Shown one piece after another: positions 1 through 17,637 of a DNA stretch of 64,000 nt. The position numbers and the translations under genes are program-made. Numbering within the stretch: the stretch's first letter is position 1; each line of letters begins with the position of its first letter. Source of the stretch: Vibrio sp. ED004 (lineage in GTDB: Bacteria > Pseudomonadota > Gammaproteobacteria > Enterobacterales > Vibrionaceae); assembly GCF_023206395.1 (NCBI RefSeq), contig NZ_CP066149.1, positions 992,001-1,056,000 on the forward strand, written 5' to 3'. Under the pieces are notes generated by a model, which was given only the letters and a program-made list of their open reading frames with translations, had not been told where the DNA came from and did not search any database.

Positions 1-58
1 TATCTGAGCCAACCCTGATTGATCTGAGCGGGTGTTTGCCAAACCAACATAACAATAA

Positions 59-1564
<1,506 letters not shown>

Positions 1565-1592
1565 TTTGGCTTGATACTCTCATTAAAAATCT

Positions 1593-1625
1593 AAGGCACT
1601 CTCCATTTGGTGAGTGCCTTTTTAT
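1593..1625 (+). terminator. Rho-independent terminator of ygjI
   Basis: A 9-bp perfect stem (1593-1601 with 1612-1620) is followed by a T run just after the ygjI stop codon. Confidence 0.85.
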
Positions 1626-2978
<1,353 letters not shown>

Positions 2979-2981
2979 TAA

Positions 2982-5369
<2,388 letters not shown>

Positions 5370-5432
5370 GTAAAAACCTATACCTGTCTTCTGGAATTCA
5401 ATGAAAATCTAACCTCATAAATTTCAGGTTTT

Positions 5433-5463
5433 GGCACTCAGTTTCTCGCTGAGTGCCTTTTTT
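5433..5463 (+). terminator. Rho-independent terminator after ygjK
   Basis: A 9-bp perfect stem (5433-5441 with 5449-5457) with a 7-base loop is followed by six T residues. Confidence 0.85.
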
Positions 5464-5559
5464 ATATCTGAAGTAACGTAAGCGAAAAACAGGCTATCAG
5501 AGCATTTGGCCTACTATGATCTTTTTACTATCCAACCTATATAAAACCATTGCTATCAA

Positions 5560-8733
<3,174 letters not shown>

Positions 8734-8771
8734 CTAGCGAGCTAAACAAAGGCATTGGCAATGACAAACGA

Positions 8772-8805
8772 GAAAAGAAAAGCCGCAACCAAAATAGCTG
8801 CGGCT
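8772..8805 (-). terminator. Terminator between the sugar-binding protein gene and lacZ
   Basis: On the minus strand a 7-bp stem (8799-8805 with 8781-8787) is followed by a T-rich run at 8772-8780. It would reduce read-through from the binding-protein gene into lacZ. Confidence 0.7.
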
Positions 8806-8813
8806 CATGAGTC

Positions 8814-10040
8814 TTACTTGAAGGCGCGTTTACTCACCTTATCCAGTTTTTTCAAGATCTTATCGATTCGTTCAGGGTGAACCATAAACTCTTGGAAACC
8901 TTTCATACCTTCTTTGGCCATTGCTGGGTTGGTGTCACGGTCGTAGAACTGAGCAGTACCTGCGCTTGACGCTAACATCGCAACGCCTTTGTCTAAGAAC
9001 GGATCAGATTTCGCCTTGGCTTTGTTGTTGGTTGGGATCTGTAGCAGCATCTCATTGATCAGTTGTTGGTTTTCAGCGCGAGCTACAAACTCAAGGAACT
9101 TACGTGCATCTTCTTTGTTCTTCGCCTTAGAAGGAATGTGCAGCGTATCCATTGGTGCATCTTCAGACATAGGAATGCTTGGGTCGATCACCGGGAATTG
9201 GAAGAAATCCATCTTGCCATCCAACTCTTCAGGGAAGTTTGGCGTGATGAAGTTACCCATCAGGTACATCGCTGCTTTGCCGTTATACAAGAAAGGCTGC
9301 GCTTCTTGCCAAGAGTAAGACGCGTGATTCTCAAGGAAGTAGCCTGGCTCAACTAATTCTGCCCAGTTAGCGAAGGTTTTCTTCACACGCTCATCTGAGT
9401 AAGGCACCTTGCCATCCATCAACTGGATATGAAAATCAAGCCCATTGGTACGCATGTTGATGTAGTCAAACCACCCTGCCGCAGTCCATAGGTATTTAGT
9501 GCCTATCGCGAATGGCGCAACACCATTCTCTTTCAACGTTGCAGACGCTGATTTCAGGTCTTCCCACGTTTTCGGCTCACCAATGCCGTATTGTTCAAAA
9601 ATGTCTTTGCGGTAGTAGATACCCCATTGATAATACGTGTATGGCACACCATATTGCTTATCTTGCACTGTCATCGCAGGAGCGGCGGCAGCAAAGTCTT
9701 GCTTCATGTTTTTGTCTGCCCAAATGTCACTCACATCTTCAAACAAACCACGGTCAACGAAGGCTTTCATTCGGTTACCCGCATACCAGAACACCACATC
9801 CGGCGGCGAAGTCACCAGCCAGTTACGGATCGTGGTCTTATACGACTCATGGTCATATAGGTTGTACTTCACCGTAATATCAGGGTTCTCTTTCTCAAAG
9901 CGACTGATGATCTCTCCCCATGCCTCTTTGGGTGCAGGATCGGACGCATCTGAGTTAATGACTAACGTGCCCGCAAAAGCAGTGGTAGTCAGAGAGGCAG
10001 CAAGCACTGCAGAAGCAGCGATATGTTTCACGTATTTCAT
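8814..10040 (-). CDS. Sugar ABC transporter, periplasmic substrate-binding protein
   Basis: The 408-residue protein starts with a signal peptide cleaved near residue 23 (AFA). It has the mixed alpha/beta layout of the MalE/UgpB-like family of extracellular solute-binding proteins. It would capture an oligosaccharide in the periplasm for the two permeases encoded upstream. An AAGGA site precedes the ATG. Because lacZ is next and an alpha-galactosidase lies nearby, a galactoside is the most likely ligand, but the binding pocket cannot be read from sequence alone. The 154-bp gap before it contains a weak hairpin, so this usually abundant protein may have its own promoter. Confidence 0.88.
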   Translation of the reverse strand: MKYVKHIAASAVLAASLTTTAFAGTLVINSDASDPAPKEAWGEIISRFEKENPDITVKYNLYDHESYKTTIRNWLVTSPPDVVFWYAGNRMKAFVDRGLFEDVSDIWADKNMKQDFAAAAPAMTVQDKQYGVPYTYYQWGIYYRKDIFEQYGIGEPKTWEDLKSASATLKENGVAPFAIGTKYLWTAAGWFDYINMRTNGLDFHIQLMDGKVPYSDERVKKTFANWAELVEPGYFLENHASYSWQEAQPFLYNGKAAMYLMGNFITPNFPEELDGKMDFFQFPVIDPSIPMSEDAPMDTLHIPSKAKNKEDARKFLEFVARAENQQLINEMLLQIPTNNKAKAKSDPFLDKGVAMLASSAGTAQFYDRDTNPAMAKEGMKGFQEFMVHPERIDKILKKLDKVSKRAFK

Positions 10041-10157
10041 ATTAAGGTCCTTGTTGTGGAGCTAAGCTCACTAAGTCCAATTTTTATTATTGTGTTGCGT
10101 AGAGTTTGTCGTGCTTGGTTACTCTTTTTGTATTAATCCACGATGGATTGGGTTCAA

Positions 10158-10187
10158 TAAAGGCACCCGTTAAGCCAGCGCCTTTAC
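10158..10187 (-). terminator. Weak hairpin after the distal permease gene
   Basis: The inverted repeat AAAGGC/GCCTTT (10159-10164 with 10180-10185) lies just after the permease stop codon with only a short T stretch. It may be a partial terminator or an mRNA-stabilising hairpin between the permease and binding-protein genes. Confidence 0.35.
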
Positions 10188-10194
10188 ATGGTTT

Positions 10195-11046
10195 CTATCC
10201 TTTCGTTGCGCCTAATGTGAGGCCAGCAATGAAGTGCCTTTGCATGGTAAAGAACAAGACAACAGGTGGAATCGCAGCGACAACCGCGCCTGCTGACATA
10301 AATTGCCAAGACGCTAACCATTGCCCTTGCAGAGAACTTAGTCCCGCAGTCACAGGGCGAACTTCGTCACTCTGTACTAGAACTAACGCCCAAAAGAAGT
10401 CATTCCAGATGAAGGTAAACACCAGTACCGACAATGCCGCTAGCGCAGGGCGAACCAATGGCAACACCACATGCCAAAATATTCTCCATTCACTCACCCC
10501 TTCAACACGTGCCGCTTCAATCAATGCGTCCGGAATTCCTACAATGAAGTTACGCATAAACAAGGTACAGAACCCGGCTTGGAAGGCGATATGGAAGAAA
10601 ATCAACGCCCAGTGCGTATCGTAGAGACCAAGGCCAATCGTTAGGTCACGTACTGGGATCATCAGGATTTGGAATGGTACAAAGTTACCCGCGATGAACA
10701 TCGCAAAGATCCACACATTGGCTTTGAAGTTGTACTTCGCCAAAGCGTAGCCCGCCAGTGTCGACAACGCCACAGCCCCTGCGACCGCAGGTAAAGTGAT
10801 GATCAAACTGTTGATTAAGTACTGCCCCATCGAGGTCGAGGTAAAGACTTGGGTATAGTTTTCAATGAACTGAATCTCGCTCGGCCAGCCCCAGTAGTTA
10901 CCTTTGTTGATGTCTTCCATCGAACGGATCGATGTCATCATCACCGCGATCAATGGCAACAACCACATCACGATCGAGAGCGGTAGAGCAACGCGATAAC
11001 TGATATTAGTAAAGCGGCCAGCTTTTTGAATTGGTTGCGGATACAT
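10195..11046 (-). CDS. Sugar ABC transporter permease, MalG-like
   Basis: This 283-residue inner-membrane protein has about six membrane segments. It carries the EAA loop (EAARVEGVSEWRIFWHVVLP) that docks onto the ATPase, and belongs to the MalG/LacG-type binding-protein-dependent permeases. It forms the channel with the preceding permease. Its start codon overlaps the stop codon of that gene by one base, a sign of translational coupling. Confidence 0.9.
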   Translation of the reverse strand: MYPQPIQKAGRFTNISYRVALPLSIVMWLLPLIAVMMTSIRSMEDINKGNYWGWPSEIQFIENYTQVFTSTSMGQYLINSLIITLPAVAGAVALSTLAGYALAKYNFKANVWIFAMFIAGNFVPFQILMIPVRDLTIGLGLYDTHWALIFFHIAFQAGFCTLFMRNFIVGIPDALIEAARVEGVSEWRIFWHVVLPLVRPALAALSVLVFTFIWNDFFWALVLVQSDEVRPVTAGLSSLQGQWLASWQFMSAGAVVAAIPPVVLFFTMQRHFIAGLTLGATKG

Positions 11047-11966
11047 TATTTTTCACTCCTTAACATACGCCACAAGAAGTAAGCGATATAGATATCCATG
11101 ATCAGGAATAGCACTACCGACACCGCGGCACCGTAACCCATGCGGTAGTTAAAGATAGACTCTTCATACATTTGATACGCCAGAACGGTTGAGCTACCCC
11201 AAGGGCCACCAGCAGTCATGGTCGCCACTAGATCGAATGAACGCAGTGCTCCAATCACGGTAACAACGACCGCGATAAAGGTAGCTGGCCTTAACTGAGG
11301 CAACACCACATACCACAACATGCGCCACTTCTTAGCTCCATCAAGGCGAGCCGCTTCTAACTGTTCAGGGTCGAGGTTATTCAGCCCCGTTAAATATAAG
11401 ATCATGCAATAAGAGATCTGTGGCCATAAACCCGCAGCGATGATTCCGTAGGTCACATAGTCCTCATCGGCAAGTATCGAAATGGGTTCGAAACCAAGTG
11501 TTCCAAGAGCAATATTAAAAAGACCAAAAGAGGGATCATAGAACCAAGAAAATACGAGACCGACCACCACTTGAGAGATAACAAACGGGAAGAAAAACAA
11601 AGATTTTACGACACGAATGCCCTTCACTTGTTGGTTGAGAAAAAGGGCAATAGCCAAGCCACACGGTGGCGCGAGCATAAAGAAGATCAACCAAAGGAAG
11701 TTATTCGTTAACGAAGTATAAAAAGCATCAGAATCAAAAAGCTCACGATAGTTCTCAAGCCCCACCCACTCTTTTTCACCTAAGCCATCCCATTCAAAGA
11801 AGCTCAACCAGATACTGTCTAAAATGGGGTAGATAACATAGAGCGAAAAGATAGCGATAGCGGGCGCTAAGAATAACCAAGGGGACACCTTGGAACTGAT
11901 ACGCCGCTTTTTATTGGCTGATGGGGTACGATTTTCTGGGTATATCGTTTTCACAGATTGCTCCAT
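11046..11966 (-). CDS. Sugar ABC transporter permease, MalF-like
   Basis: This 306-residue permease has about six membrane segments after a basic N-terminal tail. Its EAA loop reads EAARLDGAKKWRMLWYVVLP. It resembles MalF/LacF/UgpA-type permeases and would form a heterodimer with the next gene product. It is the first gene of the minus-strand operon. The ATPase gene is transcribed divergently from the shared 296-bp promoter region. Substrate specificity is inferred only from the neighbouring galactosidases. Confidence 0.9.
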   Translation of the reverse strand: MEQSVKTIYPENRTPSANKKRRISSKVSPWLFLAPAIAIFSLYVIYPILDSIWLSFFEWDGLGEKEWVGLENYRELFDSDAFYTSLTNNFLWLIFFMLAPPCGLAIALFLNQQVKGIRVVKSLFFFPFVISQVVVGLVFSWFYDPSFGLFNIALGTLGFEPISILADEDYVTYGIIAAGLWPQISYCMILYLTGLNNLDPEQLEAARLDGAKKWRMLWYVVLPQLRPATFIAVVVTVIGALRSFDLVATMTAGGPWGSSTVLAYQMYEESIFNYRMGYGAAVSVVLFLIMDIYIAYFLWRMLRSEK

Positions 11967-12262
11967 TTCCCGAAATTCCTTGTCTTCAAAGCTTTATTTT
12001 CCATTTGATGAATTACCAGTCATTTTCGTAAATTCAATCAAGCAGCTCAGCGTTTATAGTAATTACGTTCAAATATTAGGCTTATTGATAACATTACGCA
12101 CGGTTATGTTTCATTTCTGTAAACGTTTCCACAAAAAACAATATGATTTGTAAAATTTGTATGACGAGGATCAATAATTCATGCGAGGCATCTAACAAAT
12201 TTCTGATGAAAGCGTATGTTTTAAAGGCAAAGTGATGTAGTCCAACGAGGCAAGGAGAAAGC
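11967..12262. promoter_or_regulatory. Divergent control region of the sugar ABC transporter, with candidate LacI-family operators
   Basis: Two operator-like sequences are visible. One is TGTAAACGTTTCCA at 12119-12132, built on the palindrome AAACGTTT (12121-12128) and typical of LacI-family sites. The other is TTTTCGTAAA at 12023-12032, an exact copy of the core of the palindrome upstream of the alpha-galactosidase gene at 19776-19789. Both would suit control by the LacI-type regulator encoded at about 20 kb, although the two sites are not the same motif. Confidence 0.5.
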
Positions 12263-13345
12263 ATGGCTGATATCAGCTTAAAACAGGTCATCAAGCGTTA
12301 CGGTGATATACAAACCATCCATGGTGTTGATTTAGAGATAAATAATGGCGAGTTTGTCGTATTTGTTGGCCCGTCTGGTTGTGGTAAATCAACCCTCCTA
12401 CGCTTAGTGGCAGGCCTAGAAGAGATCACGGAAGGTGAGATCCATATTGGCAACGACCTAGTTAATGATGTTGATCCCGCTGAACGTGGTGTCGCGATGG
12501 TGTTCCAGTCTTATGCACTCTACCCTCACATGACTGTTGAAGAGAACATGGGCTTTGGCCTGAAGATGAATGGCGTCGCCAAAGAAACCGTCGAGAAACA
12601 GGTCACCAGTGCTGCGAAGACGCTTCAGCTAGAACCTCTATTGAAACGTAAACCTAAAGAGTTATCGGGTGGACAACGTCAACGTGTCGCTATCGGTCGA
12701 GCAATAGTTCGTAACCCAAGAGTGTTTTTATTCGACGAACCCTTGTCTAACCTAGATGCAGAACTTCGTGTCGATATGCGCTTACAAATCGCTAAATTGC
12801 ACCAAGATCTGCAAAACACCATGATTTACGTAACGCACGACCAAGTCGAAGCAATGACACTTGCGGACAAAATCGTCGTGCTTAGAGACGGTCGAGTGGA
12901 GCAAGTAGGCTCACCTCTAGAACTGTACCACTCTCCTCAAAATGAATTTGTGGCAGGTTTTATCGGTTCTCCGAAAATGAACTTCTTACCTTGTTTGGTC
13001 AATAGCACCTCTGAGACTCATGCCCAACTGACCGTTAATGGCCTTAGTAAAATTACTCTGCCTCTGCCAAGTGATGGCCTTGCTGAAGGACAAAAGCTGA
13101 CTCTTGGTATTCGACCAGAACATCTAGAGATCAATGGCGAGTCAGATATCACGATTGAGTTCCAGAGCGAAGTGGTAGAACGATTGGGCAACAGTACTTA
13201 TATGTTTGGCCAATCATGTGGCGTTGATAGCTTTAAAGTTCACCTTCCCGGAGATCAAGAGGTCACTCGTTATCAGTCCCTCAATTTAAATTTCGCATCC
13301 ATTAATTGCCACCTATTTGATGCTGAAGGTCAACGTATTAACTAG
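12263..13345 (+). CDS. Sugar ABC transporter ATPase, MalK/UgpC/MsmK-like
   Basis: This 360-residue protein energises the transporter. It shows Walker A GPSGCGKST (residues 36-44), the signature LSGGQ (134-138) and Walker B FLFDE (155-159). A C-terminal regulatory domain of about 120 residues is typical of carbohydrate-importing ATPases (CUT1 class). A ribosome site (AAGGAG) precedes the ATG. It is transcribed divergently from the permeases and ends without a further partner gene. Such ATPases can serve more than one sugar transporter, so a shared role is possible. Confidence 0.93.
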   Translation: MADISLKQVIKRYGDIQTIHGVDLEINNGEFVVFVGPSGCGKSTLLRLVAGLEEITEGEIHIGNDLVNDVDPAERGVAMVFQSYALYPHMTVEENMGFGLKMNGVAKETVEKQVTSAAKTLQLEPLLKRKPKELSGGQRQRVAIGRAIVRNPRVFLFDEPLSNLDAELRVDMRLQIAKLHQDLQNTMIYVTHDQVEAMTLADKIVVLRDGRVEQVGSPLELYHSPQNEFVAGFIGSPKMNFLPCLVNSTSETHAQLTVNGLSKITLPLPSDGLAEGQKLTLGIRPEHLEINGESDITIEFQSEVVERLGNSTYMFGQSCGVDSFKVHLPGDQEVTRYQSLNLNFASINCHLFDAEGQRIN

Positions 13346-13613
13346 CTATTTCACACGGTAGAGCTGGTTCGAAAGGCTAGCTTTACCTAGGTCGTACTGT
13401 CCTTACTCTTCAGTGCTTGCCTCCCTTCTTTACTGCTTATCTCTCTATGAAACGATTCAAAAAGTTTCATGCACCCTGCTTAGTTTTTGGCTCTAACGAC
13501 CTTATTGGTATTTTCTTTACCCTTAATAGCTATCCGGACATTAATTTGATAGTCGTTTACTAAATAATCGCTAAACTATAGTGTCGCCTACCCCTTTTTT
13601 TGAGAAAACCTAA

Positions 13614-14954
13614 ATGCCTAATGCTGATTCCACCCTAAACAAACGTATGGGAATCGTTGCGCTCACCTGGCCAATTTTTATCGAAGTTCTTTTAAGAACG
13701 GCACTCAACACCAGTGATGTATTCATGTTATCCGGATACTCAGACAAAGCCGTGTCTGCCGTTGGTGTTATCTCTCAGATATCCTTTTTCCTAATCATCG
13801 TCTCGACTATGGTCAGCAGTGGTACTGGCATTCTAATCGCCCAATATAACGGCGCCTCTCGCGACCTAGAAAGCGCACAGGTCGGCGTTGCCAGCATCAT
13901 ATTGGCGATTGTTACGGGTGTATTGTTGAGTATTTTCGCCGTGCTAGGCGCTGAGTACTTTATCCCACTCTACCAACTTGAACCTCAAGTCGAGCAGTAC
14001 GCTCAAGAGTATCTGTTCATCAGTGGTGCGCTGACCTTTAACGTCACGATAGGTGTAGTGCTCACCACAATCCTACGCAGTCATGGCTATTCAAAATCAC
14101 CCATGGTCATCAATATGATTGCGGGTGTAATTAACGTGTTCGGTAACTACTGCGCACTTTACCAACCTTTTGGCCTGCCGGTTTACGGCGTGCAAGGCGT
14201 AGCAATTGCGACCGTCATTAGCCAAGTTATCGGGATGTTTATCTTGATTGGTGTCGTGAGAAATAAAGGCATTGATCTACCACTGAAACAGTTTAAATCG
14301 GTACCTAAAGCCATCTACCAGAAGATCATTAAGATTGGCTCGATGAACGCCGGAGAAGTGCTGTCTTACAACATGGCGCAGATCACCATCATGTTCTTTG
14401 TCGTGCAAATGGGCACGGCTTCGTTGGCAGCATTCACCTATGCACAAAACATCGCTCGCCTCTCTTTTGCGTTTGCATTGGCGATTGGTCAGGGCAGCCA
14501 AATTCAAACCGGTTACTACATCGGCAAAGGTTGGATTGATGAAATCGCCAGCCGAGTGCAACGTTATTTCGTGGTTGGGTTTATTGCTTCGACCACCATT
14601 ACCTGCGTGATCTATCTGTTCCGTTTCGAGATTCTGGACGTGTTCACACAAGACCTTGAAATTCTCGCGCTGACAGCCTCTCTGATTGCTGGATCTATTA
14701 TTTTAGAAGCAGGTCGCGTGTTTAACCTGATCTTCATCTCTTGTTTGAAAGCCGCTGGCGACATCAAGTTCCCAGTGAAAATGGGCATTGTTAGCATGTG
14801 GGGAATTGGCGTCGCAATGAGCTATCTACTTGGTGTGCATTGGGGTTATGGCGTATTTGGTGCTTGGATGGCAATCGCGATGGATGAATGGTTCCGCGGG
14901 TTAATCATGGTTCGTCGCTGGCGAGCAAAAAAATGGACTCGCTTCTCTTTGTAA
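13614..14954 (+). CDS. MATE-family multidrug/cation exporter
   Basis: This 446-residue protein has about twelve membrane segments in two similar halves, as expected for the multidrug and toxic compound extrusion family (NorM/DinF-like). Such proteins export cationic drugs or metabolites in exchange for Na+ or H+. The ATG at 13614 has only a weak ribosome site (GAGAAAA). The gene stands alone between the sugar transporter and a small DUF1330 gene, with no obvious functional tie. An imperfect hairpin (about 14987-15018) follows it. The substrate is unknown. Confidence 0.85.
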   Translation: MPNADSTLNKRMGIVALTWPIFIEVLLRTALNTSDVFMLSGYSDKAVSAVGVISQISFFLIIVSTMVSSGTGILIAQYNGASRDLESAQVGVASIILAIVTGVLLSIFAVLGAEYFIPLYQLEPQVEQYAQEYLFISGALTFNVTIGVVLTTILRSHGYSKSPMVINMIAGVINVFGNYCALYQPFGLPVYGVQGVAIATVISQVIGMFILIGVVRNKGIDLPLKQFKSVPKAIYQKIIKIGSMNAGEVLSYNMAQITIMFFVVQMGTASLAAFTYAQNIARLSFAFALAIGQGSQIQTGYYIGKGWIDEIASRVQRYFVVGFIASTTITCVIYLFRFEILDVFTQDLEILALTASLIAGSIILEAGRVFNLIFISCLKAAGDIKFPVKMGIVSMWGIGVAMSYLLGVHWGYGVFGAWMAIAMDEWFRGLIMVRRWRAKKWTRFSL

Positions 14955-15343
14955 TCCAATAAAAACAAGTACCTACACTACACGTTAGGCATCTCAGTTA
15001 TCACAACTGGGCTGCCTTTCATAGTATTTGGCCTACGATGTTTCTTCCCGTTTATTAGCTGTACGGCTTCCATACCCTATCCGTTCAATCCCCTCCTAGT
15101 TCTAATCACACCTCTACTCTTCATTACCTTCCATCCAATATATAAAGTTTACCTGAGGAAAGCATTATCAACATTTCCTATATAAAGATTATTCAATCGT
15201 AGGGATTATCAAACAGGGTCACTCGAACTACTATTATTTCGTCCGCTAGCCAAGACGTTAGCAAGATAGCGACTAAAACGACTAAAACGACTAATAACTA
15301 AAGTGCATGCTCATTCAGAGCGCACAACGTGGAGAACATCACT
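14955..15343. other. Intergenic region with an imperfect hairpin and a 9-bp tandem repeat
   Basis: No coding sequence is evident. An imperfect stem at 14987-15018 (AGGC/GCCT outer arms) may terminate the MATE gene. At 15270-15295 the unit CGACTAAAA occurs nearly three times in tandem, about 50 bp before the DUF1330 start. Confidence 0.45.
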
Positions 15344-15646
15344 ATGTCTTACTATTCAGTACTAGAAGTAACACCAACAACAGACGCATGGGTTGCCGAT
15401 TACATTGGCCCTGCAAACAAACTGGTTGCTCAATACGGCGGTAAATACCTAGCGCGTACTTCTAGCCACGAACGCCTTGAAGGCGACGCAGAACAGCCTG
15501 CACTTCGCATCATCATCGAGTGGCCATCGAAGCAAGCTGCGGTAGATTTCATGAACGATCCTGGTTATGTTCCACACCTAGCAGCACGCACCGCAGGTTC
15601 AGTTAGCCACCATGCGCTTATCGAAGGTAAAGACGACCTAGCGTAA
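15344..15646 (+). CDS. DUF1330 family small protein
   Basis: The 100-residue protein (MSYYSVLEVTP...) has the ferredoxin-like dimeric alpha/beta-barrel layout of DUF1330, a family related to monooxygenase-like barrels. The conserved tract LRIIIEWPSKQAAVDFMNDPGY is matched closely. The ATG at 15344 has a good GGAG site at 15331-15334. A GTG at 15329 overlaps that site and is rejected. No biochemical role is established for the family. The gene is followed by a very strong bidirectional terminator. Confidence 0.8.
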   Translation: MSYYSVLEVTPTTDAWVADYIGPANKLVAQYGGKYLARTSSHERLEGDAEQPALRIIIEWPSKQAAVDFMNDPGYVPHLAARTAGSVSHHALIEGKDDLA

Positions 15647-15704
15647 TCAAGAGTCCAATTCTTGGTTAATGGCTATGATTAAACATGACCATTTCCTTAA
15701 GTAG

Positions 15705-15742
15705 AAAAGCCGCACCATCATTGTGATGGTGCGGCTTTTTAT
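15705..15742. terminator. Strong bidirectional terminator
   Basis: A 16-bp perfect stem (15705-15720 with 15724-15739) with a 3-base loop has an A run on one side and a T run on the other. It serves the DUF1330 gene on + and could serve the symporter gene on -. Confidence 0.92.
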
Positions 15743-15837
15743 TGTTCGATATAAAGTATTTGGCCTATGATGAAATTTTTACTTATCTAACTATTACTTC
15801 TCAAATAATCAGATAGTTAACAAGTTATCTTAGAGCA

Positions 15838-17535
15838 TCAAGCCGTCGCGTTAGCGCCCTTCTTTCGTTTTGCTAGTCGTCCAAAAATACCAAGCAACAT
15901 AACAATGCCACACACACCATAAACTTGCATGATGGTTGGATCGTCAGATACAAAACCAACATTAGAGAACATAACGTAAGCGCCAAGCACCATGTAAAGA
16001 ATGATCGCTGAAGCCTCGAAGCGGAACTCCCACGGCGTCACATCGATATTTTCGTTTACTGGCATCTCGTATTCAGATTCACGAGGCATAAAGTGACCAA
16101 TGATAAACATCAGCGTGGTACATACCACGAACAGAATCGCCAATTGGTGTAGGAAGTGAATCGGTGTTTTGAAGATTAGCTGCATTGCCGCATAAGAACT
16201 TACGAACACCACCAGCGCCACTTTTGCTGCTAGAGCAGGCACACGTTTAGAGATGTAACCAACAAATACGATGGTAAAGATTGGCACACTAAAGAAACCA
16301 GCCACCATTTGTAAATACTGGAACAAGCCTTCAGGTGCGTACATGATGAAAGGAGCGATACATACCGAGATAATCGCAATCACAACACCAAAGATACGTC
16401 CTTTACCGACCAGTTCTTCATCTGTTTTACCTTGACCAAACAGCGGCTTATACACGTTCAATGCAAACAAGGTAGTAGAGCTGTTCAGCACCCCGTTGAA
16501 GGTACTCAGAATCGCACCAAACATCACGGCAACGAAGAAGCCCACCAAAGGCTTAGGCAATACTTCGTTAACCAAACGAGTATACATGGTATCTGGGTTG
16601 CCCGCATCAGCACCAAACATGTGGAATGCAATAATACCTGGAATGATCAGGAACAGCGGAGAGATAACCTTAATTGCACCGGCAAGGATGACACCTTTCT
16701 GTCCTTCTTTTAGGTTCTTAGCACCCAATGCACGTTGGATGATCGATTGGTCAGTACCCCAGTAATACAAGTTCACCAACAGTAGACCTGTGAACAATGT
16801 CGAGAACGGCAGTGGATCGCTTTCTGTACCGACAGATTGAAGCTTCTCTGGCGCCGCATACAGCAGAATGTCTAGACCCGCACCAAAGCTGCCCTCACCC
16901 AGTACCATCAAGCCAAATACTGGAATCATCATGCCACCGACAATCAGACCGATACCGTTGATAGTATCTGCGATGACCACAGCTTTGAGGCCACCATAAA
17001 TCGCGTAAAAGAAGCCAAGCAACCCAATAGTCGCCGAAATTAGCGCTATCGAGCTAAATTCAGAGATATTCAGTAAGGCTTGAACATCGAAGATTTCACC
17101 CAGAACAACGGCACCAGCGTAAAGTGTGGTTGGCAAAATATTGATAACGTACTGGCACAAGAAAAGCAGTGTCACGAACTTCTTCACAGACATGTCGTAA
17201 CGGCTTTCCAAGAAATCTGGAATGGTGGTAATGCCTTGCTTCAAATAGCGAGGAACAAGCATCAATGCGATGATGACCAACGTGACACCCGATGCAACTT
17301 CCCATCCCATCACACTCATGTTATGCGTGTAAGATTGGGCACTCATGCCCACAAAGCTGGTGGCGCTTAGGTTAGTTAAGATCAGTGAACTGGCGATCAG
17401 ACCACCGGTCAGGCTTCTTCCGCCAAGAAAGAATCCATCTTGTGAGGTGTTTTTATCGTTCTTAACTTTGTTGTAGGTATACGCGACAACAAAACCAGTA
17501 AACAACAAAAATGACAGCAGAACTGTAATAGACAT
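15838..17535 (-). CDS. Sodium/solute symporter (SSS family), YidK-like, probable galactoside or galactose uptake
   Basis: The 565-residue protein has about fourteen membrane segments. It resembles E. coli YidK along its length, including SVMGWEV, TTIPDFLE, a YAIYGGLKA segment and an NLYYWGTDQ motif. The related Vibrio vSGLT couples Na+ entry to galactose uptake. The gene lies 102 bp downstream of the alpha-galactosidase gene on the same strand, which suggests a role in importing melibiose-type galactosides or galactose. A direct test of substrate is lacking. The next gene downstream is on the opposite strand. Confidence 0.88.
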   Translation of the reverse strand: MSITVLLSFLLFTGFVVAYTYNKVKNDKNTSQDGFFLGGRSLTGGLIASSLILTNLSATSFVGMSAQSYTHNMSVMGWEVASGVTLVIIALMLVPRYLKQGITTIPDFLESRYDMSVKKFVTLLFLCQYVINILPTTLYAGAVVLGEIFDVQALLNISEFSSIALISATIGLLGFFYAIYGGLKAVVIADTINGIGLIVGGMMIPVFGLMVLGEGSFGAGLDILLYAAPEKLQSVGTESDPLPFSTLFTGLLLVNLYYWGTDQSIIQRALGAKNLKEGQKGVILAGAIKVISPLFLIIPGIIAFHMFGADAGNPDTMYTRLVNEVLPKPLVGFFVAVMFGAILSTFNGVLNSSTTLFALNVYKPLFGQGKTDEELVGKGRIFGVVIAIISVCIAPFIMYAPEGLFQYLQMVAGFFSVPIFTIVFVGYISKRVPALAAKVALVVFVSSYAAMQLIFKTPIHFLHQLAILFVVCTTLMFIIGHFMPRESEYEMPVNENIDVTPWEFRFEASAIILYMVLGAYVMFSNVGFVSDDPTIMQVYGVCGIVMLLGIFGRLAKRKKGANATA

Positions 17536-17637
17536 TTTGTTTTCCTTTCGTTTAGTTATTGCGGCAGCACTACCTCGCTGCCGATTATAATTTTTATATT
17601 TAGATTTTTATTTGTAGGGGTACTCAGAGTCAGAAAT

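Noticed and set aside
9512..10065. Open frames on + opposite the sugar-binding protein gene
   Set aside because: They are antisense to a clear coding gene, overlap one another in different frames and have no recognisable product.
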